Assembly (NCBI GenBank): GCA_028023455.1 | Contig: JAQFVV010000028.1 | Coordinates: 689,501 to 753,500 of the forward strand | Direction of reading: 5' to 3' | Length of the DNA stretch: 64,000 nucleotides | DNA from: Epiperipatus broadwayi | Taxonomy: Eukaryota > Onychophora > Udeonychophora > Euonychophora > Peripatidae | Translations under genes and position numbers: made by a program | Shown here: positions 11,440 through 22,679 of the stretch, in pieces | How the letters are laid out: each line of letters starts with the position of its first letter | Numbering within the stretch: the first letter of the stretch is position 1 | The notes under the pieces: generated by a model | What the model was told of the DNA's origin: nothing | Seen by the model: the letters and a program-made list of their open reading frames with translations, nothing else | Databases searched by the model: none

Positions 11440-11620
11440 AATCAATGGGCACTAGATGATATTTGCTACAAATTCTCCTTCTCCATCTTGGTTTCTGACA
11501 TTTTCTGATATCAGTGAATATTAGGACTTATTCATCTAGTTGCCATTTTTTATTCCTCTGCACTATTTAAGCCAAAAACCTGATTTTTTTTAAATCCTAG
11601 GGTTTAATCCTAGACAGGAC
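11440..11620 (+). mobile_element. Family B, degenerate
   Basis: 'gggcactagatgat', 'tctccatcttggtttctgac', 'tgccattttttattcct' and 'atttaagcc' follow the order of family B landmarks. The copy is strongly diverged. Confidence 0.4.
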
Positions 11621-12049
11621 ATTTATAGGCCCATTTTCTAAGTCCTTTTACTTTCATGGTACACAAGGGGATCCCTAATTAGGACTGCCTAAACACAATC
11701 ATTGCCAGCAGACATGTGTCTCATTTTATCCAGTTCCAAACTAACTCTTTAGTGATTATACTGCCTTGAGCAAAGATTGAAACTAAGGGCTGCCAGTCTA
11801 CTAAAACTACCCTCATCATTGCTTCAGTAATTCTTCAGAACTTGAATTTAAAAAAAGGGAGAAAAATAGAATATTGGAGTCAAAAATTCTGTGCATGTAA
11901 TTAAAGAATGGACAAGTACACAATTCTTTTGTCACAGTTATTTTAAAGATATGTTTGGTGGCATGAAAGACTCATGATAACCAGACCCTACAATAATGTA
12001 AGTAATTGAAAAAGGAAATATTGGAAACCATACCTAATCTTTAGTGAAC

Positions 12050-12650
12050 CAAGAAATTATTGGTCACATACTGTTTATTTGGTATTCAGTCGACCTTCAT
12101 ATCTAAAAGTCATTTCACTATTCACCGGGTGCAATATAAAGGTGTTAAAAAAATTTCATTCAAGGACATACCCTGAAATTTTAAAAATACAATGGCAAGA
12201 TTGTAAAATCAATCAATATGTTCTTCGCCTTTCTGGATGTGATACTATGAGTCCATTATTGTAAAGTCACACCTTCATTGAATTGGTAATGTAAAATAAA
12301 CGAACAGTAAGACTCCTTAAAAGGGTATCTTACAGTGAACTTGAACATAGGGTAGGAGGGGTAGACCTCCATTTACATAATAAGGATTATCTCAATTTTT
12401 TTTAAAGAAATGCAGTGTCAATTCTCTCCATTAAGAAAATATGGCAGATAATAGAAATACATTGGAGAGCTACAATTAGACATAACATTGAAGATTTCAG
12501 AAAGAAAATTTTTCTGCTGAAGAAACTAAAAGGCAACATTGTAAATGAATAACAAAAAAATGGATCAATATGTTCTATATGTGGATGCATTTGTGGTTTA
12601 CAGATCAGTTCATATAATCATTGCAAAAACTCATCTGCAGACTTTAAAGA
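12050..12650 (+). pseudogene. LINE C-terminal region, broken
   Basis: Frames pieced together show 'KVLKKFHSR', 'ILKIQWQDCKIN' and a Trp-rich 'HWIGNVK' motif. Further on come 'YGR...IGELQLDI' and a terminal Cys-x2-Cys zinc-finger-like tail around 12570-12640. This order is that of metazoan LINE proteins with a C-terminal C2H2 finger. Several frameshifts and stops are present. Similar pieces lie at 34320-35010 and 35850-36035. Confidence 0.6.
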
Positions 12651-12704
12651 GCATGCTAATAGCTCTAACAAACTTTATGATAAATGCCACAAGAGAAAGC
12701 ATTT

Positions 12705-12970
12705 AAAATCTCTATTTAGTGCCTACTCATCCAATATCCCCATACCAGTTTCCTCTCACTAATGAAAGTCACAGTCTAGAAAATAATCTGGGGATATTGG
12801 ATGAGTAGGCACTAGATATGGATTCTATGCACAAACGTTTTTGCACCCATTAATTACTCTGGCTTTCACTGAATGGTGCTACTGTATGGTAGTTTAGACT
12901 CTGTGTAAACAGCTTGTGTAAGCATAAAGAATGGTGATTACATGATGTTTAGTGGCTTAAGTGGTGGTCT
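12705..12970 (-). mobile_element. Family A copy fused to a family C-type end
   Basis: The block begins with the C-type end ('agctctaacaaactttatga', 'agagaaagcatttaaaatc', 12661-12710). It passes into plus-oriented A ('ttagtgcctactcatcc', 12717-12733), then turns back into an inverted A copy (12758-12905). 12713-12741 and 12788-12819 are therefore inverted repeats. This hybrid shows that A and C ends are interchangeable modules. The hammerhead is decayed (CTAATGA, AAAA). Confidence 0.65.
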
Positions 12971-13433
12971 ATCATGCCTGTGACTTGGATTGAATCTGGG
13001 TTTTAATTTTTTTCTTACTAGACTTCTTATATCTATTTTTAATACTAATATATTCTTACATTTATTTCACTTTTTATTATTGCATACCTCATCTTAACTT
13101 ATCATGACCATCCACCAATATCAAAATTCATACTATATCCTCTCTCTATGCATGCATTTTACAAACAGTCTTCACTCATTTGGTGAATTAAAGATATCAC
13201 ATACCTAAATATTCATACCCAAACAGCTCAATGTTCACCTACTAACATCATTCTTGCATAAAATAGGGGTTTGTTTCTATCCACTTTTAACTATATTCTT
13301 AACATACCCACTCATATATTACCCAGAGGCTAAACTCTCCATACAGTAGTGCCACTCAGTGCAAGCCAGAACAATCAATGGATGCTAGAAGGTCTGTGCA
13401 TAAAATCCCTATCTAGTGCCTGCTTATCCAATA

Positions 13434-13475
13434 TCCCCAGACTAGTTTCTAGCTTGTGGCTTTCATCAGTGAGGA
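13434..13475 (-). ncRNA. Hammerhead ribozyme, family A
   Basis: Minus strand: stem I TCCTCA/TGGGGA (six pairs, one wobble), core CTGATGA, stem II AGC-CACAA-GCT with an A.A mismatch at its base, GAAAC, TA, GTC. Stem III is the minimal AC/GT with a TA loop, or the palindrome ACTAGT if two molecules pair. The predicted cut lies between 13440 and 13439 on the minus strand. All conserved core positions are present. Confidence 0.75.
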
Positions 13476-13546
13476 GTCTTGGATCTGAGAGCACTGCATC
13501 TAGATCTTGTGCATAAAATCCCCATCTAGTGCCTACTCATCCAATA

Positions 13547-13588
13547 TCCCCAGACTAGTTTCTGGCATGTGGCCTTCGTCAGTGAAGA
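13547..13588 (-). ncRNA. Hammerhead ribozyme, family A, covariant stem II
   Basis: Core CTGACGA fits CTGANGA; GAAAC, TA and GTC are intact. Stem II is GGC-CACAT-GCC where the neighbouring copy has AGC/GCT, so one pair has changed on both sides. Stem I is TCTTCA/TGGGGA, with a C-to-T change tolerated as a wobble. The predicted cut between 13553 and 13552 is 113 nt from the other one. Confidence 0.8.
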
Positions 13589-14164
13589 GCCTTGGATCTG
13601 AGAGCACTGCATCTAGATCTTAGGTCTAATACAACCCTCCAGCAAACACCTTTTACTTTATTAACTAACAATAAAGCTTTGAATGCAAAATGAAAACAGT
13701 AATGTTTTCAATTCAAGCTCATTAGCGTATACAGTTAGCATAAGAAATGATGATTATGTGAAGTTTAGTAGTTCCACTCATATATTCCAGTTTTCAATAT
13801 ATATTTGTGGTATTTGATATTATAATATTATTGCATATTATTAATATGAATAATTTGATAATTGCTCTGAAATTTTATTATATTTATTTATTTTTTATTA
13901 CATTAGATTTTTCATTTCCAAGGAATAAAAAATAACCAAGAACTAAAAAGCTAATCTGAATATGTGATTAATAATGTAGTTTAAAAAAAGAAATCTAATA
14001 TTTTAAATTTAAAAATGTACTTTAATTTCAAAATATGAATAAAAAACATTATTTAAATCGTATATTCTTACATATACAATACGTAAATGCTTATTAATAA
14101 AGCGTTAATAAAATATAATCAGTGGTTTGGCAATCTATCCAAGCCCTAGTTATATCATCCATTC

Positions 14165-14310
14165 CAGTCTATGCTTTGTGTTTTAGTGCAGTTATAGAGT
14201 ACTAGACTCCTGAGTGTAAGGTTGTAGATTCCATATCAGTTTTGGCATTTTAATGTGCAAACTTAAGAACTTCCAAACAATAAAGTCATTCAATTATTTA
14301 TCTATTTACA
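14165..14310 (+). mobile_element. Family F SINE copy
   Basis: Head 'agtgcagttatagagtacta', then 'ggttgtagattcc' in the B-box position, a body with 'aagaacttcc', and the tail 'aataaagtcattcaattatt'. This matches F units at 37.9 kb. It looks like a diverged tRNA-derived SINE. Confidence 0.6.
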
Positions 14311-14559
14311 GCCCTCTATTATCAGAATTAGCATTAACGGATGTAAAATGAATCCATTTTCAATTCCCGATTCTTTTGGGACTGGGGAATAAGATCACTT
14401 AACATTTGTGAAAACTTGGGGGAGATGCAATGACACAATTCATATTTTGGATAGTTTATCAATCCATAAATTACATACTATAGATAATGCCCAATGATTT
14501 AAGGAGGAAACAATTTATTAATTTAAACATCATATGATTAGTATTTCTTATACTTACAC

Positions 14560-15045
14560 AAGCTATTTAAACATCAGAAAACTCTATATACAGTGGTTCC
14601 ACACAGTGCAAATCTTAGAAATCAATGGATGCAAGGTTTGTGCATAAAATTTCTATATAGTGCCTACTCATCCAATATCCCCAGATTAGTTTCTAACTTG
14701 TGGCTTTCATCAGTGAAGAGCACTGCATCTAGCTCTTAGGATTTAAAGCAATCCCCCAGCAGCCATAAAAGCAAAAAAAAATCTTGGATTCAAAACCTTA
14801 TTGTGTTTCATCTTAGCCTCATGGCTTTATATTTAACCTAAATAGCTAAAAGGTAGCTACTGAAGGATTGTATTAGATACTAATATCTAGGTGCAGTGCT
14901 CTCAGATCCATGGCTCATCACTGATGGAAGTCACAAGGTAGAGATTGGATGAGTAGGCACTAGACAGCCATTTTCTGCATAAATCTTGTATCCATTGATT
15001 GATAAGGCTTGCACTGGGTGGAACTACTGTAAGGAGAGTTTGCTA
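14560..15045. mobile_element. Two family A copies, inverted
   Basis: A plus copy (14578-14766) and a minus copy (about 14850-15044) face each other around a short A-tail segment, making a foldback of nearly 500 bp. The minus copy has lost most of its hammerhead segment. Confidence 0.75.
14678..14719 (-). ncRNA. Hammerhead ribozyme, family A, slightly damaged
   Basis: Core CTGATGA, GAAAC and stem I (TCTTCA/TGGGGA) are intact. The cleavage triplet is ATC instead of GTC, still NUH, but the G change breaks the small stem III. Confidence 0.45.
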
Positions 15046-16010
15046 CTCTTTAATTTATTAATTTCATCTATAATTTTAAGTATGCCATAAAATTCTGATG
15101 CTAAAGTAAATTGTATTAAAGATTAGCACGTATGACTAAACAACAAAAAGTAATGCTACAAAAAAATCATGTGAAAATTTTTGGAATATTATATTCTCTT
15201 TTTAAAAATAGTCAAAACAAAATGAAGCATATGTGAATATTGTACCAGTGAAAAGATTATCTATTTTCTCTTCAAACTGCCTTTAGCGCCATCTCTAAAT
15301 CAATATGTTCATAGCAATATAGTTTATCTATTCAGTACTTTTAAAGCACTAGGGTATCTGAATTATGAGTTACAACATGAAATGAAACACTGTTTGACCC
15401 ATGATGGAATAGCATCCTAACATTGAATTTTGTTTTACCTAGAGCAAAACTATTATTAAAATATTTGAAATGAATCAAAATCTCTTTGGCAGTGAAGCCA
15501 TGTCATAAGAATCTTTACAAATGATTTGCAAGATCTTTCAATGATTGGGGGGGGGGGATTGATAAGTAATCTGTGAAGTAATGAAACAAAGTGTGATAGA
15601 TAGTTCATGTTATAATTAGATATGTTACTGCCTAAACATTTTTATGGTGAATATTTTCCTGTATAACACATGTATTGGTTCAGAGATAATATTACAAGCA
15701 AAGTGAATATCAAACAAATACCTTTTCATAAGAACATACTGTGTACACATCTGTATTATTTAACCTAAATTATATACATCCATATGAAACATTTGATATT
15801 TTATTAATATTTACAACCGTCACAAATATTATGTATGTACTGAATTTAAAAACAATAACATAAAGACAGAAAGAATATATGTACACACACAAGCAGATTT
15901 ACGCACACAAGCCATTTAATTTGATAGCATGTTAATTTTTACTAAAAGTTAGCTTGGAAAGCAATGGCAAAATATCACATTAAGACCAGCATTCTTTTTT
16001 TAATTTAATT
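15046..16010. other. A+T-rich DNA, nothing recognised
   Basis: A G run (15546-15556) and a short (CA)n (about 15881-15890) are the only low-complexity features. 'tttagcgccatctct' at 15283 recalls the family B head but stands alone. Confidence 0.4.
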
Positions 16011-16011
16011 T

Positions 16012-16120
16012 ATTCCACTGCCATCTAGTGTAAGCTTGAATAACTAAATATTCCTTCCATTGTTTTGGTGAAATTCAATTCCTCTCATTGAAAGAATAAT
16101 CAGAAACTAGCACAGGCATT
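16012..16120 (+). mobile_element. Family B head fragment
   Basis: 'ctgccatctagtgtaagctt' followed by 'gaataactaa' and 'tcagaaactagcac' matches B in order. Truncated. Confidence 0.5.
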
Positions 16121-16243
16121 TTGAACATAACATTAGCACCTAGTGTATGTTGAATACACAAGCATAATATAGATGGCAGCACCATAGCAGAATGAATTGA
16201 ATATACCTAATATGTTAATTATAAATTTATTAAACGCACATTG

Positions 16244-16345
16244 ATTACCTAAGTAATATTTACAGAGGCTATAACCTCGATAATATGCGTATAAAGTGCG
16301 ATAGTGGGGACCTCTACAGGTGTTTAACCACAAGCTCATGTTATG
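16244..16345 (+). repeat. Repeat H, copy 1
   Basis: 'gaggctataacctcgataat', 'gcgtataaa', 'gcgatagtgg', 'gacctctacaggt' and 'ttaaccacaagct' recur in the same order at 54583-54675. The unit is about 100 bp, of unknown nature. There is no clear tRNA box pair and no ORF. Confidence 0.6.
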
Positions 16346-17095
16346 GAATATTGTTTTTGTTATTTACTTATATTTTTTATTGGGAAAAGATAACTTATTC
16401 GTATGTAATTAAATTCATAAATATGAATTTTTATTTACTTACTTCTGTACTTGATTTATATATTATTTTCATTTCTAAAATTTTAATAACTATTTATTAG
16501 TGGGAGAAATATGTCCACATTATTGACGAAAAGGAAATTTTATTTATCAAGCTTTGAATGCCAATTATTTGGAAGATTTTAATTAAATGTCTGTCATTTA
16601 AATAAAGTGATAAAAATGAAGCAAAAATAATTTAATTTATAGTCCTTAAGTGAATCTATTCTTTATTATTATTTTTTTTTACTACGGAAAAAACCCGCAA
16701 TTTAATCATACATCAAAATTTTAAACAATACTTAAAATGACATCTAGGAGTTAAAAAAAAAAAATCGACAAGGTTGAAAAAATATGCCAAATCAAATCGA
16801 ACATTTTTATTTGGGGAAAGAATAAGAATTTATATATATATAAAAGTTATATAAATACATGGCATTTTCTGTCTTTAGGTTAAAAAATTTTATTCTTAAA
16901 TTTTTCTATACAAAATCATTTAAAATATGAATTTTTAGGATTTCTTTTTCAAAAAATACAAATTCTACATAAAAGTTTTCGATTATGTTCTTTTTACATT
17001 AATCAATAATAATCCACGTATTCATATTCTAAACTGAAAATAATACATAAATTATCATATGATCATATTTTCATATACTTACACATTCTGTTAAT
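16346..17095. other. A+T-rich DNA, nothing recognised
   Basis: Only A/T runs are seen. Two overlapping ORFs on opposite strands near 16133-16500 partly overlap repeat H and have no motif. Confidence 0.4.
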
Positions 17096-17097
17096 AA

Positions 17098-17310
17098 GAG
17101 TACCAAACGCTCCATACAGTGGTGCCATCAAGTGCAAGCTTTCATAATCAATGGATGCAGGAAGGCTTGTGCATAAAATCCCTATCTAGTGCCTACAAAT
17201 CCAACATCCTGAGACTAGTTTCTAGCTTGTGGTTTTCATCAGTGAGAAGCTTTGGATTTGAGAGCACTGCACCTAGATCTTAGGATCTAATGCAATCCTC
17301 CAGCAGTGAT
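17098..17310 (+). mobile_element. Family A element copy
   Basis: Near complete A module from 'ccaaacgctccatacagtgg' to 'atcctccagcag'. It differs from others by 'ctacaaatccaacatcctga' in place of the usual 'ctactcatcc' segment. Confidence 0.85.
17206..17249 (-). ncRNA. Hammerhead ribozyme, family A, weak stem I
   Basis: The core is intact (CTGATGA, GAAAC, TA, GTC). Downstream of the cut the sequence is TCAGGA, so stem I has only one or two pairs with the upstream TTCTCA. Stem II is also short of one pair. Confidence 0.45.
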
Positions 17311-17454
17311 ATTTTATGTATTTGGCTATTTTAGGATAATATCCAAAGTCATTTGACTGTATTATATAATATGAAACATATGCTGCTTGTTTTTATAATT
17401 TAACACTATTGTGTTAAATTTTTTCCAAAAATCTTGTACTTATGAATGGGCTTC

Positions 17455-17546
17455 AAGCTGCACAAATCATTGTCATAGGCCATATGTGGCCCACAACCCA
17501 CAGTTTTACCATTCTTGTATTAAACCATTAAATGCACCCCTGATGA
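17455..17546 (-). mobile_element. Possible hAT-type element end
   Basis: On the minus strand the segment starts 'tcaggggtgcatttaa' and continues with a 'gtgggccacatatggcc' block. hAT transposons and their MITEs typically begin CAGGGGTG and often carry a GGCC-rich motif a little inside. I see no partner end or 8-bp duplication. Confidence 0.35.
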
Positions 17547-18125
17547 TAACATAAATTTAAATTTACTTGTACATACTCCCAAATGCACTTAATTGAACTA
17601 TGCCAGACTTTCAATTAATCATCGAATCTGTACTGTAAATAAACAGTTATTCTTTCACTGTCAGCTTCATATTATCCTGTTCATTACAAACTATTCTTAT
17701 TATTCTTGGGCTCAAAAACATGATGATATGTAAAAATAATTTTCAGAAAATTAAAAATAAAAGGAAGCATGGCTATTAATAGTACAGAATCAATGTTCCA
17801 ATGATTTTCAATCAATGGCAGTTTGGGTCATCTGCAAGCAAATTTAAACTACATTATTTCTTGTAGTACATTTAACAGTGTATGGTATCCCCCCCCCCCC
17901 TCAATGTTTTCTGTGGATGCATTGCACCAAAAATGCATTTAAGGATTTAAGTAAAAAGTATTTTGAAATTTTTGCTCATGTAAAAAAACATTTGTGTTAT
18001 AGTGGTAGATTACGATTTTTAAATTTATAATAAATTTATATATTTAATAATAACAATAATAATGTAAAACCTCCATTAATATAAATGTAACAAAATTCAA
18101 GCATACATATATAGATATGCTTTAC

Positions 18126-18275
18126 AAAGTATCAAATGCATAAAATAACGAATACATAAATTACTAGTTTTATTTAACTTAACGCATTTTCAATGTCAAA
18201 CACTATTAATATACCTATTCTTACAAACACCCAATGCATTAAGCTAAATAAAACTGGTAATGTTTTGTATTTTGT
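18126..18275. mobile_element. Short foldback/MITE
   Basis: 'ttactagttttatttaactt' at about 18161-18180 recurs inverted as 'aagctaaataaaactggtaa' at about 18240-18259. The loop is about 45 bp. No coding content. Confidence 0.6.
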
Positions 18276-18409
18276 ACATTGGATATTTCATAATGCATAT
18301 ATATATATATATTAAATTGAAGATTTTCACAAGCTGCAGATATAAATGAAAAATTCAGATACATCCGAGTGTAATTTATTGAAAATATATATAAATAAAA
18401 AATATACCA

Positions 18410-19040
18410 TACCATTTACAACTTTCTTTAACACTTTAACAATACTATTTTTATATCAAAAATTTATTCTAACAGAACTGTTTTGCCATCATCATCAGAG
18501 CTACAATATCCAAATATATAATTATATAATTAATACATTTTAACATATTCATATACATAATTAAATACTGTACATAAATAAAATATACATTTTAACCTAA
18601 CCATTATAAATAATCATTTCCCTTTTTATTACTTTACTCTTAATTAATTCTATCCACATTTATTTTATATTACTTTGTTTTAGTTTTAAAAATTATTTAT
18701 TATAATTTTAATTCTACAAAAACTAACTTTAAATTCTAAAAACTTTAACTTTTTATTCTACTATATAATACATATTATTGTCTTTTTACTTATATTTTTA
18801 TTAATTAATTGAGTAAAGGAATAAAAAGGGAAATTATTATTTATAATGGTTAGGTTAAAATTTATATTTTATTTATGTATTTAATTATGTATATGAATAT
18901 GTGTATAAAATGTATTAATTGTATAATTATATATTTGGATATTGTAGCTCTGATGATGACTGCAGAACAGTCAAAACTGTTAGAATAAAGTTTTGATATA
19001 AACAATAGTATTGTTAAATTGTTAAAAAAAGTTGTAAAAA
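18410..19040. mobile_element. Group G foldback with hammerhead-like core
   Basis: Arms of about 230 bp (18418-18650 and 18812-19035) are close inverted copies. They share 'ctttattactt'-type inner ends, 'ataatggttaggttaaaa', 'atatatttggatattgtagc' and 'ttagaataaa' towards the outside. A unique A+T-rich loop of about 160 bp lies between. Each arm holds the motif CTGATGA...AAAACTG; the left arm copy has a small deletion in it. There is no protein. Inverted repeats flanking an element with CUGANGA/GAAA motifs recall Penelope-like element pLTRs, but nothing else here proves that link. Confidence 0.7.
18945..18982 (+). ncRNA. Hammerhead-like core, group G
   Basis: CTGATGA is at 18950-18956, then a strong hairpin (GACTG...CAGTC), AAAAC in place of GAAAC, T and GTT. 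Stem II and a minimal stem III fit, but only two stem I pairs can be drawn, so this may be a relic. Confidence 0.35.
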
Positions 19041-19654
19041 ACAATATATAATAACTTATTAGTATATAATTTAAAAACAATATATAAGAAAAAGAAGAAG
19101 AAGAATATTAAATAAAAAAAAAATATAAAAAAACATTTTGACCAGGTCACACTGGTCATCCACTGGGCAATAAATACTGTAAAATAGCTGTAGAGGTGGT
19201 GTAAACACTGATGCATAACAATAATGGACGTTTTATTAATAGAAAACAGAAATAATAATTATAAGAAATTATTTAGACGTCTGAGTTTTTAAAAAAAATC
19301 CAAATAGAAGCTAATTTGCATGGATCATAAACCTTGTTGATACAATCACGTTGGTTTATATAAATATATTTACTTATATATTTTCCATAAATTATACATG
19401 GATATACCTGGATAATATTCATTTATATATATATATGTTACAATGTGATTTACAAATGTAAATATTATAGCATTATACCTAGCAGGTATAAACTTTAAAA
19501 CCAATTAAAGACTAATATATCTGATTTTAATTTAAATGTAAACACATGGAATAATTAATTCAATTTAATATATATAATACTGAACCTTTTTCATTATTGT
19601 AAATAATATGAAGATGCTATAACAGAGAATAAATTATAAAATTAATTTAATTAA
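19041..19654. other. A+T-rich DNA, nothing recognised
   Basis: An A-rich and GAA-rich tract lies at about 19088-19135. No gene. Confidence 0.4.
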
Positions 19655-19825
19655 TTAGAGGGATTTGAACTCAGGAGTTTTCAGTTAATTCATCCTCCAC
19701 TCCATCTCAATCAACCGATACACATGGCCACATATATGTGAAAAAATTACATGACGTATTTCGTGCAGAAGCAGCACTCATCAGTTGGACCAGATCATAA
19801 TTTCCCCATACAATTATACAATAAA
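19655..19825 (-). mobile_element. Family D copy, minus orientation
   Basis: The tRNA-like end is at 19662-19690 ('gggatttgaactcaggag' on plus). It is followed by 'ccatctcaatcaa', 'gatacacatggccacata', 'gtgaaaaaattac' and the hammerhead (19753-19788). The left part of D is missing. Confidence 0.7.
19753..19788 (-). ncRNA. Hammerhead ribozyme, family D, stem I lost
   Basis: Minus strand: CTGATGA, stem II GTGC...GCAC (fully paired; other D copies have GTGCT/AGCAT), GAAA, TACGTC. The downstream stem I strand TTGG has been lost, so CCAA upstream has no partner. Confidence 0.45.
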
Positions 19826-20674
19826 TACTCGGTTTTATATAAGATAACAATTCCTTCAAAATGGACAGATTTCATTTTAAGAAATCAAGCATAGTTTCAA
19901 TGCGCTACCTTCATAATTATGATTAGCAAATATTTTACCGGTAAAAAACAACAACAAATTTTACAATCATGAAAAAGAAAATATGGGCATGGATTATATC
20001 CCGGCACTATTAAGGTGATTTGCGAAGAAAGAAATAACAGAAAGAAAAAAATCAAAAAAGCTCGGTTTATTGCACAAAATGAATATAATGTATCAGAATC
20101 ATTATCATTCGAATACGGTGTGTGTGAAGGAGGGGGGAGGGGCTTTAAATTTCTTTTTACGGTAAAATCTTATTTTTATGAAAGTGTATGATTTTGTAAT
20201 GCTGAAAGTATATTCGGTTTTTTAAAATTAATTTTATATTTCATTCTCTAGCTTTATGTTATATATATATGTGTGTATATTGGTATTCAGATATATATCC
20301 ATGAGGGTACAAAATTAGACATTGTTTTTATTAGTTAACCCACTATTAGATATGCAAAGTTATTTTAACTTGGAAAGATAATAATATCTGCATTATGGTG
20401 AGAGTTATCAAAGACATTTTGGATAATTGGGTCATTAGTCTCAATAATTGTCTGAGTACATTTAGACTCAGAAATAACTCAAAAGCAGCCTAAGTGAACA
20501 ATATTTTCTTTCCGAATGCTGGTCAGAAGCTACTTAGAAAAATCTATGATTATCAATCTAGATCTAAACTGCTAATTATATTATTAAATATAACACTAAG
20601 GTGGTGATAATTACTATTTTTTTTTTTTAAAAAAGTTTATTTTGTTTTAGTATTGATTGACTCATTCTGCCTTC
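19826..20674. other. A+T-rich DNA, nothing recognised
   Basis: A G-rich run at 20128-20142 (gaaggaggggggagg) is the only notable feature. Confidence 0.4.
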
Positions 20675-21050
20675 AGAGGAGTACTAGAGGAATTCAGACT
20701 ACAAAGTAAATTATGGCGATATAAAAACTGAAAGTTACCAAGAAGGATCAAATATGAATTATTTGGGTGAGAGAACAAATAGATATAATTGACAGTGATA
20801 TAGTTAAGACTTTTAAATAGAACTGGGTTGAACATATAGTTAGATAGAAATAATAAAGAGAACAATTAAAGTCTTAAATATACCAAAAAAATTTATAAGA
20901 CCCAGAAGCAGACCATGTGGGAAATGGATTTTTTAAAAATAAGACAATTTTCTGAAATAAAGTGAACAAGAGAAGCCGCAGACTAGAAAAATTATATTGA
21001 ACATGGAGAGATCTTCATCCTAATGTAAATGGTTGAAAATGATGGTAACT
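20675..21050 (+). pseudogene. RTE-like LINE 3' fragment
   Basis: Broken plus frames show 'LNRTGLNI', 'RNNKENN', 'RPRSRPCGKW' and 'WRDLHPNVNG', the order of the LINE C-terminus seen at 52000 and 25560. The last piece matches the 'HP.V'-type end. Many stops. Confidence 0.55.
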
Positions 21051-21109
21051 AGTAATTCTTTTGATGGAGTAGAAAATTTGTTTAAATAAATATTTTCAAA
21101 AATTAATTG

Positions 21110-21475
21110 AGCATTATAGGCTTTTATCAATTCTTACATATGAATCCAAGACTTGATCACTTAACGGACAAATACTTTAGATTGTATAACAAAGTATAGA
21201 GAGATGCATGTTGGAAATAATAAGATAGATTGAAAGTGAAATACAAGGAAGCTAAACATATTTTCTACACAAGATGATGTTAAATGGGCAGTAAATGAAT
21301 TAAACTAGATTCCAACTGACTGTAAAAGACCTAGAAAAAATCCATATATGGAATGGATACACGGAATAGGAAAGTTGGCTGGTATGATTTGGAGCAAGAT
21401 CCGAAAAACTGAATTAAACTTGAAGAGAACTTCATCCTGAAGTGAATGAATAATGGCTGGCAGTGACAAAGATAA
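21110..21475 (+). pseudogene. RTE-like LINE 3' fragment, second copy
   Basis: Pieces read 'LLSILTYESKT', 'QDDVKWAVNEL' and 'RPRKNPYMEWIHGIGKLAGMIWSK', with a 'ILK'-type end. This is the same C-terminal region as the preceding fragment, in the same orientation 60 bp away, so probably two separate insertions or a duplication. Confidence 0.6.
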
Positions 21476-22679
21476 TAATGATAGTATGCTTAAATATCTA
21501 AAGTAAAAAAGGGTTTATTAAAAACTAATTTCCATAAGGTAAGAAAAGATTTTAAAGAGCTCACTGCAGCATTAAGACTTCTGCAATCATACGTCTTATC
21601 AGTTTAATGAAAAAGATATTAAGTTTGTCAACTGACAATAAGGGGTGCGGGCTTGAAGAGCATTTCATACTTGTTTTACTTTAAAGATAAGATTTTATCG
21701 ATCAGTAGTAAATGGTTAGATATGTTATCCATGAGAAGTCTACCTGAAATTTCCAATGCTTGCTTGAGGCTGTAAAAAAAATTCAAGTTTAGTTGACCCA
21801 GATTTGAACTCATGATGTGGTAAATAGTTGTGCTACCATTGCATACACATACATTTAAAAAAAAATATATATATATAAAACTTTTGGGAATATATTTTTA
21901 ATGCAGCTTTTAAAATGATTTTCAATATAAAAGACATTCCCTTCAAAATAATTGACATAAAATTAAAGCGGTATAGATAAAAATGCCATATTGAGTAATA
22001 AATACTGTTTAAGTTTTGAAATGATTTCATCAAATTGCAAATGAAAACAAGTCCAGTTGGGATTTGGAAGAAAACATTGAGTTCTAACTAAAATATTAAA
22101 AAATATATTTATTATGAAAAATATATTCAGTATATTTATGTATAATACTTCACACATATTTAGATATTTAGTGCACCATACCGTTAGGTGCAATGGGAAT
22201 ATGACTGATTCGGAAGTTCAACTTAAGCCTATTTCTGTCACTTCTGGTATTAAAGCTACTTACAAAATCCTGATCAATTAATGAGGTTGATTATTATTAA
22301 TCACTTAGCAATTAAAGTGCCCTCTATAATTATTATATTAAACTTAAAACAATTTGTTTACTAATCAATGTGTATTTTTATTTTTTAAATTCTGTGCCAG
22401 TGTTTAACAGTATCAAATATTTTTCATTATGAAATTTGTCTGGCATCCCTATGCAGGACAATATTGAAGAAGAATCCAATATTCGCCAGATTAATATTTC
22501 TACGTTGATGAGGATTTATAGGTTTTTCCCTCTACTTTTTCCTTATTTTATCTTCTAATCAAAAATGGCTATCCTATAATTAAACTAGATTGGCTGAAGG
22601 CTTACTACCTAAAAACAAAATAAAACACACACACACAAAGTAATATTGACTAAGATTTAAAATATAAACACATATATGC
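21476..22679. other. A+T-rich DNA, nothing recognised
   Basis: No family match. Short minus ORFs at 21833-22193 are compositional. 22453-22490 holds 'atgcaggacaatattgaaga', of unknown nature. Confidence 0.4.

Larger units (their letters stand above)
13321..13770 (+). mobile_element. Family A element with 113-bp internal duplication
   Basis: A complete A module runs from 'taaactctccatacagtagt' (13330) to 'accctccagca' (13634), followed by the A-specific tail ('ttcaattcaagctcattagc', 'ataagaaatgatgattatg'). The central part occurs twice with a period of 113 bp (gtgcataaaat at 13396 and 13509). Each copy carries its own well-preserved hammerhead on the minus strand. Confidence 0.85.
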
